DNA from: Caprimulgus europaeus
Taxonomy: Eukaryota; Chordata; Aves; Caprimulgiformes; Caprimulgidae
Direction: 5' to 3'
Assembly (NCBI GenBank): GCA_907165065.1
Contig: OU015523.1
Coordinates: 26,625,834-26,689,833, forward strand
DNA length: 64,000 nt
This document shows positions 24,863-37,420 of the stretch, in pieces. A program made the position numbers and the translations under genes. The notes under the pieces are model-generated. The model saw only the letters and a list, made by a program, of their open reading frames with translations. It made no database searches and was not told where the DNA came from. Position 1 is the stretch's first letter. Each line of letters starts with the position of its first letter.

Positions 24863-26557
24863 TACATGGAAGAGCCACAGTTACAAATTAAACTTGCCTG
24901 TTCCTCTTCAGTATGCATACTGGGCATTAATCTGTCTTTGTGGGAGTCAGTGTTCAAGATAATATACATGCATTGTAATACCTCTGAAAATGTTTATTTA
25001 AAGTCATCCACTGCAATGTTATGCTAATAACATAGAATGACATAAATTACAATTAATTAGGATCAATTGACTAAGTCCTCAGATCTTATTGCCAGGAGCA
25101 CTACAGAGAAACATTGATAGAAAGTGTTATTTTATTATTACTAAGATGCATCAGTTACATTCAGAGGCCCATGTTTTGGCACCACATAGATATATAGTAA
25201 GAGATAGTACCTGTCCAAAACCAACTTACAGAGCAGGACAAGAAGACATATGGCAGAAAGCACTAATTTTTTAGTTTTCTATAGCAGAATATAAGGCATA
25301 CAAGGATTAAGTATTTATGTCCAGCATCATATTGGAAGGAACCCAACAGCAAAGCCAAAATTCAAACCAAAAGTCTCCTGAATTCACATTAATGATTTAA
25401 CTCTTTCCTTGTGCTTGGCATCATGTCAATCACTTCTTAAATGCTGCACAGTATTTTGTGCTTTGGGGAGTCAAATACCTCTGGCCTCAGCAATCTTTAT
25501 TGTCATATCATATGTCTCTATTCTCAAAATATATAATTGACAGTAATTGCCTTTTCAAAGTCCACCCTTAAAAAAAAATTCAAAAACATTTAAAACTTTT
25601 CAGGTATAGGGTGATGAACAGCATTTCTCTGGAAACAAGTGTAAATTGTTAGTAGCATTATGGTTTTAACTTCAACATCTTTAATGTTAGGAAAGAAATC
25701 AGATATTTTTGCAATAACTGAAAAATGCTAAATGCTGTGATAAGAAATAAAAGTGGGATAAGAGGGGTAACAGGGTCATTTAATTTTATTATGAGGATAC
25801 AAATACACTAAGTGACTGAAGCACACAAAATTCTCATTATATATCTTTCAGTTTTCTACTTCTCTTAATTCTTGAACACAGTGGTTCTTACAGCGTAAGC
25901 AGAAAAATCAATGAAATATCCTATTCCTGCTGAACCATGCTATCATAATGATTTGGTGTGTTTTACTCATTATAGTTATCTCAATTCAAAGTGTATGAGG
26001 GAAAGGAAGACTGGTAGACAGAAAGAAAGGACGGAAAGGAATAGTGTTACAGATAGATACTACCAGAATTTGTCTCAGTCAATGACATATATTAAAATGG
26101 AACCAGTAGATTTGCATGCATTAAAATACATTTTCTCTTTATGTCATAATTACTTGCTTTCATTTCAATTATATCCTTGTAATGTATTGAAGTGGCAGTT
26201 GTGCCCTCTGTAGTATTAGGCTTGTGACTTTGACTGAAATCCAAACAAGCTTGCAACGAAACTTGGTTTTGTTGACTTCTTGTATGTCTGTATGGTGCTC
26301 AGCTAGATATGTCTGCTGGGATACATGACGGTGTACCCTTTAACTGCTCAATTTTGTCATGTGTGGTTAAGTTGTGTTAACTGTTTGCTGATGCCATCAC
26401 TCTTTCAAAGAGTGTATCATCAATACATCCAGACAGTATCAATATATAAGCTTTACATAGCTAGCTGGAAGAAATGAAAACATTCTGCTTAATAGGCCAG
26501 TCAGGCTTTGAATTATGCAGGAAGCTATAGTGAATGAAGTCTGTTTGGTTTAATAGC

Positions 26558-26574
26558 TATATATATATATATAT
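26558..26574. repeat. (AT)n dinucleotide run
   Basis: A run of about eight AT units in AT-rich DNA. Confidence 0.9.
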
Positions 26575-26696
26575 TTTAGGACAGGATCACAAGCCAATGT
26601 ATGCAGTGACTTAAGCACATAACAGAGAAAAAGCCCTTATCCATGTGTGTGGCTCCCAGAGTACCACGGGCAATTACAATCTGCTGTTTCACTCAT

Positions 26697-27185
26697 TCAC
26701 TCCAAAGCAATTTGAGAAGAAAGTACATAGGTCAAGATAATCTGTTCATAGCTGTAGGCAAGTGGTTTGGAAATGTACATTGCAGAGAGAGAGGATTGAC
26801 CTGCATGGTACCACTGCCATTGGAAGAGAGATCCCGCACAAGCTGGACCTATGTTATCTGATCTTCCGTCTTGCAGTGCCCAAAACAGAGTTGTGCAGCT
26901 AAGAACTAAAGTCACAACAGGAATGTGACAATGCTCTTCCCTATTTTTTCCTGAGATTGGACATAAGGCACATGTCAGCAGCAAGAAACAACAAGGTAGT
27001 CCTTGTGAGAGAGCTCGCTTGGCAAGCGTTAATTTGTTAAGACACATTGCAGAGAGCAGCAGTATCCCCCAGATAGCAATAATGCATTTGCTTGGACCAA
27101 GCTCTGATTGCAAATTATTATATAGCTGAGATAAGAACATGGTTCTTGACCCATTCCTATCTTCCTGTGAATCTTCCAGGCTCAA
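26697..27185 (-). other. Unassigned 162-codon open frame
   Basis: This is an unbroken frame with ATG at 27185, unusually long for this AT-rich desert. The predicted product is rich in Leu, Ser and Cys with hydrophobic patches near residues 35-55 and 72-85 and a third near 100-113. It has no recognisable domain. I see no promoter, poly(A) signal or splice context that would favour a gene. It may be a chance frame. It could also be an old insertion or part of a bird-specific transcript. Confidence 0.12.
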
Positions 27186-28999
27186 AAGCCTTATACATGA
27201 CTATTATGTTGAGCTGGACAGTAAGCTACATGAGCCTAGGAGTCTTGTTTTCATAACTGTGTGTATTCAGGGAACAGACAATATTTGTTTTGCTGTATCT
27301 AGCTTCTTTTCTTCACATGTTGAGAGAGCCTATGTGAAAGGAAAACTTAGCATGTGCTCAATATATAGCTGCCAAAATGGAGAGTAACTGGCTGTTTGGG
27401 ATTGCCTTCTTCTGGGAGAATGCATTCACTGGAGACCTTGATTTTGATTCGTTTTCTTTTGAATTAAGTGTTTCCTAGATAGTTTATCTATTTTGTAGCT
27501 TACAGATCTAAATGCTGCGCTCATAAACTACTTCAGGGCAAAGATAAAGCTTCATTTATCCCCCTAAAAGACTTTTCGTGCTTAAGACTGTATGTGGTTA
27601 TTTATCTTACTTGTATTCAGATGTCAGATTTCTGTAGCAGTTGATCATCACTTGGCTGTGTGGTGGCAAAAGTTTGCTCCTTTCTGTTTAGTTGTCTTAG
27701 TGTTTCTCTAAGAGTACAGCAGAGGTGGAAGGAAAAGCAGAATAGGGTTTTTACTGAGTATGCAAGTGTTCAGTGGCACCTGTCACAATAAGGCTGACAG
27801 CATCTCTGATAGATCTCTCTCTGTGTGGCTAACTTCTCAATTTTGTGCAAAATCTGGAGAGAGAATGCTCTTCCTAAATTTCCAAATAGCTTCAATAACC
27901 TCATTGCAATTACCTGGCCTTTCATGAATAGACACCGGCTCATTATCTATCAGCAAAGTTTTGGTGGATCGTTGCATTTAAGTAATCTTACTCATAGAAA
28001 GAAAGGTCATGCTCTTAATGGATAGAGCTCATTCTGTGAAACTGTAAAGTTTAATTACTGGCCTGTAAGTCTTGTACATTAAAAACACTGAGTTTCACCA
28101 CTATTGATTTTAGTTTCTGCAGGCCAAGCAGTTTTTTCTCCCTCTCTCAAACTCCTCATCTTTTGCATAAAATATGCATTGGCTCACGCCAGTGACAGTA
28201 TCAGTGAAAGGACCATGGAGATCTTATCCATCAACTCTGCAGGAACTAGTTCACTCTGTGCATCAATCTTCACACTTTCTGACTGGAGAAGGATGCTGCC
28301 TGCTCTGAGAAATTGCTCCAAGAAGAGTCTTTAATGTTTGATTCACTTTCTTCAAGAACAAACGCTGCCTTGGAAGAGAGGTCAAGAGCCATGGGGGAAT
28401 TCATAGGAAATAAATATTACTGACAACACCTGGCTGAACTAAGTCGAGTTTTAAAGTGGGTGTGCGTTCTGACTGCACATAACCTTTTTTTCTTTCTGAA
28501 TTTCCACATTTTACTGTGCTGGTATTTATTTAGACAGTGTTGTGATTCCCATAGGGGAGTCCTAAGGTGACAAAGGAAGGTTAGAGTGATACTGGCTACT
28601 CCTAATTAGAGGTGAAATAGAAAGCAAAAAAAAATCCCTTTTGTGTGTGTAATTCCTATCTGATAAATAAAGAAGACCCTCTAGCCAGAATCACAAATCA
28701 GCTGAGGCTCGAGTTTGTTTATACTTTGGAAAGGAGGAAGAGAAGCTTCCTGCTCAAAGTGATGCTAGAGGAACCCAGCAGGTCCTGGGAAAATGTGACC
28801 AAGGCTATCATTTGGGAGTTTCTTGTGCCTTCTTCTGGAGGAGGGCAGAGAGATTGATCACCACCCCTCTGTGGCACACATTCATATAGAGCAATCGTTT
28901 TTGACATTTCCTTTGCATTCAGGAAAGTCATTGCCACACAGTTCTTCCTAAATTTTCACCATGTTCTCAAGTAAAGTGAACAAGATTCGAACATATTTC

Positions 29000-29010
29000 G
29001 GGGGGGGGGG
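29000..29010 (+). repeat. Poly-G run
   Basis: Eleven consecutive G stand in a strongly AT-rich context. Such runs are slippage-prone and often poorly sequenced. Confidence 0.95.
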
Positions 29011-32000
29011 AATAATTTTCAATTTTTAAAAAATGGCTTTTAAATCTTCAGCTTACCTTCAAATGAGCTAAATGCCAATAAAGGACAAAAATCAACTTTG
29101 TACCTCGAAGTTCTCTCCCCTTTTTCACTAGAGTGACTAGTTTTCATCTTTTTTGTCTGGATTGCAGTCAATGCAGCAGCTATTAGAGTTTAGTTAATGC
29201 CAGGGTTTGGCCTATATATATACTTTTTTTTTGACACATTACTATTATTCTGGTTCCTGCTGCACTGTAGGTGAGCATGGCCCTTTGTAGGCAAATAAAA
29301 AGACCATCTCCTTCTCTGCAGAGCTTAACATTTAAGTTTAAAGCTCCAATTCTATATTTTCAGACCAGTATTTTACCATGTAGAGCAACCAGGAAACCTT
29401 GGACTCTCTTTCCTGCAGAGATATATTGTATGTTTCAGTGATGTCATTATATTTCCCTAAACAGCTTGAGAGAAAAGTCATTTGTTCTAACTGTACTTGC
29501 AAATATCTCACAATTTAAAGTAGATCCTAAGCATTCATGAGGAACAGTGGTTAGCTTATTCATCTGGCCTACAGGATTAGTTATGCCTTAATGAAAGGCT
29601 ATTTTTAAAGGGGCAGCATGGCCACAGAAGAAGGTTTAAAAGATGCAGAAGAATGAATGGAAGGAGAACAGGTGCTCTGAATAATGGAACAGATGAAAAC
29701 TGAAACATACATCCATAATTAGAGGGATTACACTAAGGATGAACATTGCTTTGTTTTTCTACACTCATGTAAATTCATTATATGCTGGATGCATATAAAG
29801 CTAGCAATTAATTGGATACTCTATCATCAAGTATTATTTGTAATACCAAGGTTGTATTCTAAAGGAAATAAATCTCAACTTGTTATTAGATGCTACAAAA
29901 ATACTCTCACGTAATGCGTTCTCATTTGAAGAACAAAAGGAAGCAAGTTCCACCATTTCCCTCCCCACTGCACCTCTGAGGCAGATGTTAACGCAGACGG
30001 CCTGCATGCATTTTTCAAGGGCCCCCAAAACGTGATGTGCACCAACTGTATTTCTGCCATTGCATTCCCATCAGGGACCGTGATTTGGATTGCTTATTCC
30101 AGATGCCTTAATGCTCCTCTTTGCTAACTACTATCATTAACCGTGAATCTCAGACTTTTTAATGAACTCTAATGATCCTTATGGGAGAATTCCAGTTTTG
30201 ATGTCTTTAGTAACTACAAATGCAAATATAAGTCCCTCTCAGTTAACAGCTTGTTATGCTTAAGAAGTAAAGAGCACCGGAAATTATTATGGCCCATATG
30301 TTACTAAAAAGGTTTTGATGTGGATTAGTGGCTTATGTAACGGGTGGGCCTAACCCACATTGGGCTTAATTTAGGGGGTTTTCTCCTTTTTTTTTAAAAA
30401 AAAAGAGCTTGTTTTCTAATGATGAGCTTGAGTACTAATTTAATTTACATTTTGCTGTTCTTAGGCACAACCAGCATATATTGGAATAAACATTTAAAGC
30501 CCCTTACAAAACAATTTGTTGCTTTTGCCATTATTCATTTTACTTTTTGAGTAATGTCCTTGTTTTCCCTTGATTAAAAAGTCTAGTTAGGTTTGGTTTG
30601 GAATTACAGAAACTGCAAATTAAAACAATAAGTAACAGTCTGTAGTCTTCTCGAGGAAATAAAAAAAAAACTTCAGGAAAGTTCAGCAACGATGGGAATT
30701 TTTCAAAGTCCTGGTCTAAATAAAGGTCAGAAAATAGCTTCAGACATACAAAGAAAATAAAAACAAAGTCTAGAGTATACAACAGTAAAAGCAAACAATT
30801 ATGCAGTGTAGCTGGTAAAAAAAAGAGATAGGTTAAAATTGGTACTGAGTTCAAAGTTTATTGCTAAAAATAATTTCAAAAACTGAAGTTATGGAAGTAT
30901 ATTTTTCTACTTTGTGTTTCCCAGTCGACACCAGCATCACTTCAGTGCTGCAGTTTAGAAGATGTAGGCTGTATCTAGACACGCAAATGCAGTTTTTCAG
31001 GGAAGACATATGTTCACTTGGGATGTGTCAGGTTTTTATTGCCAACTTGATGTACTCTGGGGCAGTTCTAAAATGCTGAGCTATTTTAGAAACAGTTCCA
31101 AAGTAAATCAGAGATATACATATACTCAGCTTCTCTGAAAGCCAATTTTTTTTTAAAAAAAAGTCATTTGTCTTTTATTATTGGGTATTAGTCTCACTGC
31201 CAGTTTGAAAAGAGTCCAACAGATTCACGAGGCATTTCTTCCCTCCCCACTTCGAAGTTATGTGGATACATGCCCACTATCTGTTAATGCATATACTAAC
31301 TTGGGTCTTACTGTTGTTCTGACTAATTTACCACTGCAAAAGCTGGAGTTATTTGTAATTCCTGAATTTCTCCTATCCAGGATTTTTTCTCAAAAAACTC
31401 GTCTTTACAGGTATCACTGTCTCTTCTGCTGGCATCAAGGCTACTCTAGGGAGCAAGCTACCAGCTGCAGTTAGCGGGCCAGCAGCTACATATCTGCATC
31501 TCTTTAGCATCTTTTTCTCAGAGCTGAAGCCCTTTAGTGCCTCAGACTGCACAGAGTGGCCCTCATGGAAAAGCTGCAAAACTCTGAAAGCTTCTCTAGA
31601 ATATGCAATTCTGGGTGTCAAGAATCAATTGGTCTACTTCCTAAATAATTATACAACTGCCACTTCTGAAAACAATTTTTTTTACTCTCACTGAACTGTT
31701 AATCATTCTTGCCTGGGATGTTTTGGGTTTTATTTTTTGCTCTCTGAAAACCATTTTAAAGTTTTATTCTCAGCCTGGAATACGATGATGTCTTGAAGAG
31801 GTCTTTAGGTTGCCTACAAACGTTTCAGTTTTTTAGCGGTTCCTTTTAATTTCTCTCAATAAAATTCTTTACTTGATTATAGTTCCATTTAAGTTTAATG
31901 TTATTACTGTGGATTTGTGTTTTGACTTTTCAGTACAACATGAAGGTATGGTGGTGCATTCCTCCCTGTCCTGGACCACTCTATGGCTTTAGAAACTCAT

Positions 32001-32555
32001 GTTAAGCCTTGGCCTTTGTACAACGAGTTTGACAGTTAAGTGTCCCTTGACTGTATCAAAAACTCTTGCATAGCTAAGGCAGAGGACGGCACTGACTGTA
32101 CCAGGAGTAATGGCTGTCTGGTCAAGATGGGGAACAGCAATCTCTGATAGCCTTGCAACGTATCTAACCATAACTCAGGTAGATCAGTACCAGCAATACT
32201 GGAAATTTGAGAATTCCAGAAACTGCCAACCCAGATGGTGGCCGGGATGGAAATTTACTGATGCCTAAAGTCAATCATCTCATGATCCTGTAAACAGCAG
32301 TCACAAGGGAGGCCCTTTTTGGCTCTCCTGGACCGCAGTGAGCTGCATCTAGAATCACCCCTAAGTGGGACGCATCTCGGAGCTCAAAACCTCTTAAGTT
32401 TGTGAAACTCAAAGAACCATCACTGAAGACTGATGATGGGACCTGGGCTGAAACCTTCCACTCTTTGAGGCTAAACCCTCTCTCATTGAGAAATGCTGAG
32501 ACATGTAAAGTGAATATTTCACTGAGCTCAAGTGGAATTTTTAACAGGTATACCT

Positions 32556-32623
32556 TTATACATACGTACATTCTACATATCTATACCTATACCTCTATAT
32601 CCATATCTGTGTGTGTGTATGTG
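32556..32623. repeat. Degenerate TA/CA-rich simple repeat
   Basis: A string of related short motifs (TACATACG, TACATTC, TACATATC, TATACC, TATATCCATATC) ends in a GTGTGTGTGT run. It looks like a decayed microsatellite, and it directly abuts the putative LTR to its right. Confidence 0.7.
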
Positions 32624-32639
32624 ATCAGATTTAAGAAAC

Positions 32640-33195
32640 TTGTTTGAATTAGTCAATCGTTGATTATCAGTGAATTAAGTTTGTTAGAAAATCATATAAT
32701 CCAACCTTGTGATTTATTATAATAGTGTTAATTAACCTTAAATTTCTGCTACTTCAACCTTAAATTGCTGCTACCCCAAAGTCATACAAAACACTTAATC
32801 ACGTGTTAAAGCACTATGAGATCCCTGCACCTAATCCCTTTAGACTTAAACCTTTGACCAAGTCTGGGACTAGAAGTGGATTCAGCCGCACCTGGGCTCC
32901 TCTCTAAGAAGGAGTTTAGAAAGCAAGGGGGTCCATTCTAAACCTTGTGACTCAACAGGAGGGTCTCCCTTATCTTCTTTCCCTAACCCCTATATAAATC
33001 ACACCAACCCAATTCTGATTTGATTTTTCCTCATCCCCTTGTAAATCATTTCCCTCAATCCATGTGTAAATAATTCTAACACAGTTCTAACCTGATTTCC
33101 CTTTTGCATGCATTTTCCATGAAGTAATAGAGTGAACTTTGCCATTGAACTCTGTTAAGTTGCACTTTTAATAAGTTCGTATTCAACTCACTTTT
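32640..33195 (+). mobile_element. Probable avian ERV LTR (plus orientation), boundaries uncertain
   Basis: The stretch has the layout of an LTR in sense orientation: a CCTATATAAATC TATA box at 32991-32999, then about 180 bases later an AATAAG poly(A)-like signal at 33170-33175, followed by TTCGTATTCAACTCAC. The text from about 32.79 to 33.19 kb resembles an LTR type I know from other bird genomes, although I cannot name it. The 5' limit is not clear; the simple repeat on its left may belong to the same element. No internal viral coding region adjoins it. Confidence 0.45.
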
Positions 33196-33656
33196 TCTAA
33201 TATCTTTGATGGAGATTCTTTAAGTGACCTTAAGTCCTTCCATTTCCACTCACAACAGAAGGTCAAATTTAAATGCTTTATGGCCTCTTTGACCAAGAAC
33301 TTCAGTGGCTGCATCTTGAAACAGGTCCCATGCTCTGCTTGAAAATAAATCAAGAAAAGCTTTTCCTTTGTGGATTTCCTGACCAATTAATTGAAAAAGC
33401 AATCCTTTGCAGTTCTTAAAATAGTATTTTCTGCAACATGTCCTGCCATGATAGGTATCGAGTCTATCTGGAAGATATGAAGACTCCTATTACTATTGTG
33501 ATTTCTAATCTTGTAAGCCTCTTGGTCTTTCTTATCATGTTACGGTCATTGTCCCACCTTGGTGGGATGCTCAGTAGTACAGACCTATGACTGTGCTCTT
33601 TCTGTATTGGCAAAGAATTAAAGCCCAGAGGGATTCTGCAATAATGATTCATATAG

Positions 33657-34250
33657 TGTTGTGGATTAACCCTGGTAGGCAGCTAAGCACCCCACAACCA
33701 CTAGCTCACTCCCCACCAGTGGGATAACAGGTATGAATTTGAAGGGTAGGAGTGAGAAAACCCGTGGGTTGAGATAAAGACAGTTTAACAGGTAAAGCAA
33801 AAGCTGTGTGCACAAGCAAAGCAAAACAAGGAATTCATTCACCACTTCACATCAGCAGGCAGGTGTTCAGCCATCTCCAGGAAAGCAGGGCTCCATCACA
33901 TGTAACGGTTACCTGGGAAGACAAACGCCATCACTTTGAGTGTCCCCTCGTTCCTTCTTCTTCTCCCAGCTTTATATGCTGAGCATGACATCATATGGTA
34001 TGGAATATCCCTTTGGTCAGTGGGGTCAGCTGTCCCAGCTGTGTCCCCTCCCAACTTCTCATGCACTCTGAGTGTCCTTAGTGGTGGGGCAAGTGAAAAG
34101 TAGAGAAGAGCTTGATGTTATTTAAGCACTGCTCAGCAATAGCTAGAACACCTCTGTGTTATCAACACTGTTCTAACCATAAATCCAAAATGTAGCACCA
34201 TACAAGCTACTATGAAGAAAATTGACTCCATCTCAGCCAAGACCAGTACA
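33657..34250 (-). mobile_element. Solo LTR of an avian endogenous retrovirus (minus orientation)
   Basis: This 594-bp element begins TGTTGTGGATTAACCC and ends GACCAGTACA on the plus strand, giving the TG...CA ends of an LTR. Read on the minus strand it starts TGTACTGGTC and has a GCATATAAAGC TATA box around 33971-33981. It then has a TGGAGATGGCTGAACACCTG block and a TTTATCTCAACCCACGGG block near its end. The same blocks appear in the same order in the LTR at 51881 on the opposite strand. It is a solo LTR and I see no clear target-site duplication. Confidence 0.85.
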
Positions 34251-35394
34251 CACAGTTAGGATATTTATCTCATTTGATTCCAGCTACTTCTTAAATTATT
34301 ATTTTACTCCCTGAAATCAGAACTATTCTCATTACGTTCCTTCTATCAAGTCTCTAAGATACTAAATTATTCATTATGTCACCAGACATTCCAATTTCTC
34401 TTTCCCTAGTGTGGTTCAGAGCTCTAGTAGTACTACAAACAGACACATATATTCAGTTTTAGTTTGCTTGCCAATTTTTATGTATGTGCTGAAATGGAGA
34501 TTTACTTGCTCAGCTGCACTTTGCTATTGCTTTGCTGTGTTTTATCTGTTTCCACCCTACCCTTTATTAGAGGACATAGCATTTTTGTACTTTATCCCTG
34601 AGAAATGCACCATTCTGAAGTGAGTGCTCTTTCTTGTGTCTTGACTTTCTCCTAGTCTTAGCTTAAAAATTACCCCTTAATTTTTCAATTTTAATTCTCA
34701 GTTACCAGGTTCAAATTTGGATTATACCAACCCTGTCCTCCTCAGATAGTAATAAATCTTAACTGTCCTTCCTTGCAGCGTGTTTTCAGTGAAGCACTGA
34801 GTCTCTGCCTCTCCATCTGCTGCTGTGTGTAGGTCTCATAAGTCTGAGCTTCTCTTGAAGCCTGCACTTAGATTTCATCTCCACAACACACATCACAATG
34901 TTGTTGACATTTATCCCTATGGTTTTGGAAGAGATCATTTATGTGCTTTGTGAGGTCTGCCACTTTTATACTTGAAAGGCCAGAGCAGGTCTTCTCTTCG
35001 TCTAAGTGCCATTAGAGCAATAACAACACTAGATATTTATCTGTCATGTAATTGCAACACTTCATGTTATTGACCAAATGCTGAAAAGGTATGACAATTA
35101 AAACAAGGAAAATGCAAAATAAAAGCAGCTTTAACAGACATGCTCTCTCTTTACATGTGTTTTCCTATGCCCATATGGCTGCACACGCAAGCAGATAGAG
35201 TTATCAATTCCAAATGCACCAGGAAATCATCTTGGAATCGCTGTGTGAAATGTACTGAAAACGTCAATTTACTGCTCAGCTGTGATCTTTAGGAACTATT
35301 TAAAAATTGGAGAGAAGAAAATAGACCACATCATTGTGTTACTGTGAAAACAATCTGCTTAACCGATGTCTTGAATATTATGTGCCAATCCTGT
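34251..35394. other. Intergenic, no gene seen
   Basis: AT-rich sequence to the right of the solo LTR. No gene, RNA or further transposon recognised. Confidence 0.5.
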
Positions 35395-35740
35395 CACCTC
35401 AAGAGTATGCAACAGGACTAGTTCAAATGAAGTGGATCAGGGAAGGACTTCTAAAGGAGGAGGAACTGAATGGAGCAGGACATTTTAGTTTGGAAAAGAG
35501 GCAATAGAGGGATTGAAAATCATGAATGGCAGGGAGAAGGTAAATAAGGGATAATTATTCCCTACTGTAAACACAAAAACTAGCACTCACCAAAATAAAT
35601 CATCAGATGGCATGTTAAGACAGGTTCAGAAGAAGCACTTTTTCAGAAAGCCCACAAACTGTGGAGCTCATTCATAGGTTGTGAGTAGGCAAATTCAGAG
35701 AGGAAACAGCAGCAATGTTAAATACAAGATTCCAATTACG
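35395..35740 (+). mobile_element. Probable ancient CR1/L3-like LINE 3' relic
   Basis: The text follows the layout of the C-terminal end of a CR1-like ORF2: GAACTGAATGGAGCAGGA, an AGTTTGGAAAAGAGGCAA block, a decayed region, then AAACTGTGGAGCTCATTC. Many indels and stops show it is much older than the other CR1 copies. The match is by eye, so the boundaries are approximate. Confidence 0.5.
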
Positions 35741-36739
35741 ATATCTGGCTAAACTAATTCCTAAAATGCAGATTGATGGAAATGGGGAGAGCAAACTGCA
35801 GGAATTATTACTCTACAGTTGCTCTGATACTCTTTCCTTGAGCGTGTACTTCTGATCGCATCGGAAACAGAAGAAGAGGCAGGAAGATTTTTGGCCTGAT
35901 GCAATAGTTAGTCTTCTGAGGTCCTTTAAAACTGTAGCTATTCCGAATAATGAACGTTGAAAATGAGGATTCAGCTCTTGGCATCTCTCTATTACTCTGC
36001 TGGCCAAATGCACTTACTAGAGTTTCATTATTTTCCTTTTACTGCTTTCTATACACTACAGTATTTTTCTTTGAAAACACAAGGAGTAAACAAGCTTCTA
36101 ACTGTGTGTATGGATTATAGCTTTTATGACAAAAATATTTTCCATCTGAAAATGAGTTTTAATGTTCTAGGTAGAAGAAATATCCTGTGTGTAAATCTTT
36201 CCCTTGTAGATGTCACTGCTATAGACATAATTTTATATGATTGAACCAAGTGATTTAAGATTATACCATACTTGCAATCAACTACCAAATGTATTTGTCA
36301 GACATGTGGTTGAGACAAAGAGGAAGATGATGTGTTCTACTCACTACTAACCATAAATAACAAAAAAAAGGCATAATACAAGACATGAAAGATTGTATGG
36401 TATTTTTTGATCTTTTTTTGCAATAACTGAAGCAAAAGTGTGTTCCTGGAATGGTTCAGCATTGACCTGAAACTGAATTTTATATACTCATGATTAATTT
36501 TTTGTTGCAGTCACATAAACAATAGATATATCTCTATGGTACACACAAACGTGGAGGGAATTCTGAGAAGCTGTATGCTAAGCACCAGTTATTCTGCACA
36601 CTGAAAATACATTACAGAATACTGTATATTTCCAGAGTAGAGCAAGAAGGGATTCCTAAATTTAATAGGGAGGAATTATAATGCATTATAGTTTGACAAT
36701 AACAAGGAGATACTGAAATTTTACAGTTCGGGAGCATTT
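35741..36739. other. Intergenic, no gene seen
   Basis: AT-rich sequence between two CR1-type relics. Open frames up to 95 codons, none with a recognisable product. Confidence 0.45.
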
Positions 36740-37420
36740 CAACTCTCTAGAGGACCTGGGGGTCCTGCTGGACACCAAGTTGAACATGAATCAGCAATGT
36801 CCCCTTGCAGCAAAGGTGGCAAATGGTACCCTGGGTTGCATGAGACAAAGCATTGTCAGAAGGTCAAGGGAGCTGATCCTTCCCCTTTATTCAGCACTGG
36901 TGAGTCCACATCTGGAGTGCTGTGTTAAGTGCTGGGCTCCCCAGTACAAGAGAGACATGGATACTGGAGACAGTCCAGCAAAGGGCCATTAAGATGATGA
37001 AGGGACTGAAGCACATCACTGAGAGAGCTAGGCTGTTTATCCCGGGCAAGAGAAGGCTCATGGGGGATCTTATAATGTACACAAATACCTGAAGAGAGAA
37101 TACGAAGATGATGGAGCCAGGCTTTTCTCAGTGGTGCCCAGTGACAAGACCAGGGGCAATGGGCAAAAACTAAAACACAGGAGGTTCCATATGAATATCA
37201 GGGAACACTCTTTTACTGTGAGGGTGACCAAAAGTGAGCAAAGGTTCCCCAGGGAGTGGGCAACTCCATTAAGTTGTGGAGTATCCATCCCTGGAGATAT
37301 TGAAAAGACATCTGGACATGAACCTGGGCAACCAACTCCAGGTAGTCCTGCTTGAGCAGAGCATTTTGACAAGATGATCTCCAGAGGTCACTTCCAAACT
37401 CAACCACTCTGTGATTCATG
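36740..37420 (+). mobile_element. CR1 retrotransposon 3' end, older subfamily
   Basis: Decayed C-terminal ORF2 motifs are readable: [36 protein letters not shown] and a KHRRFHMNIREHSFTVRVT block in a shifted frame. It ends with TCCAGAGGTCACTTCCAAAC and TCTGTGATTC near 37415. Several frameshifts and stops are present. Compared with the 21.9 kb copy it has a different subfamily sequence and more damage. Confidence 0.92.

Larger units (their letters stand above)
24863..32639. other. Intergenic, about 7.8 kb, no assigned gene
   Basis: AT-rich DNA with an (AT)n run at 26558-26574, an 11-base G run at 29000-29010 and a degenerate TA/CA-rich patch at 32556-32623. The longest open frame is 162 codons on the minus strand (26697-27185), described separately. 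I see no RNA gene and no recognisable transposon. Confidence 0.45.
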
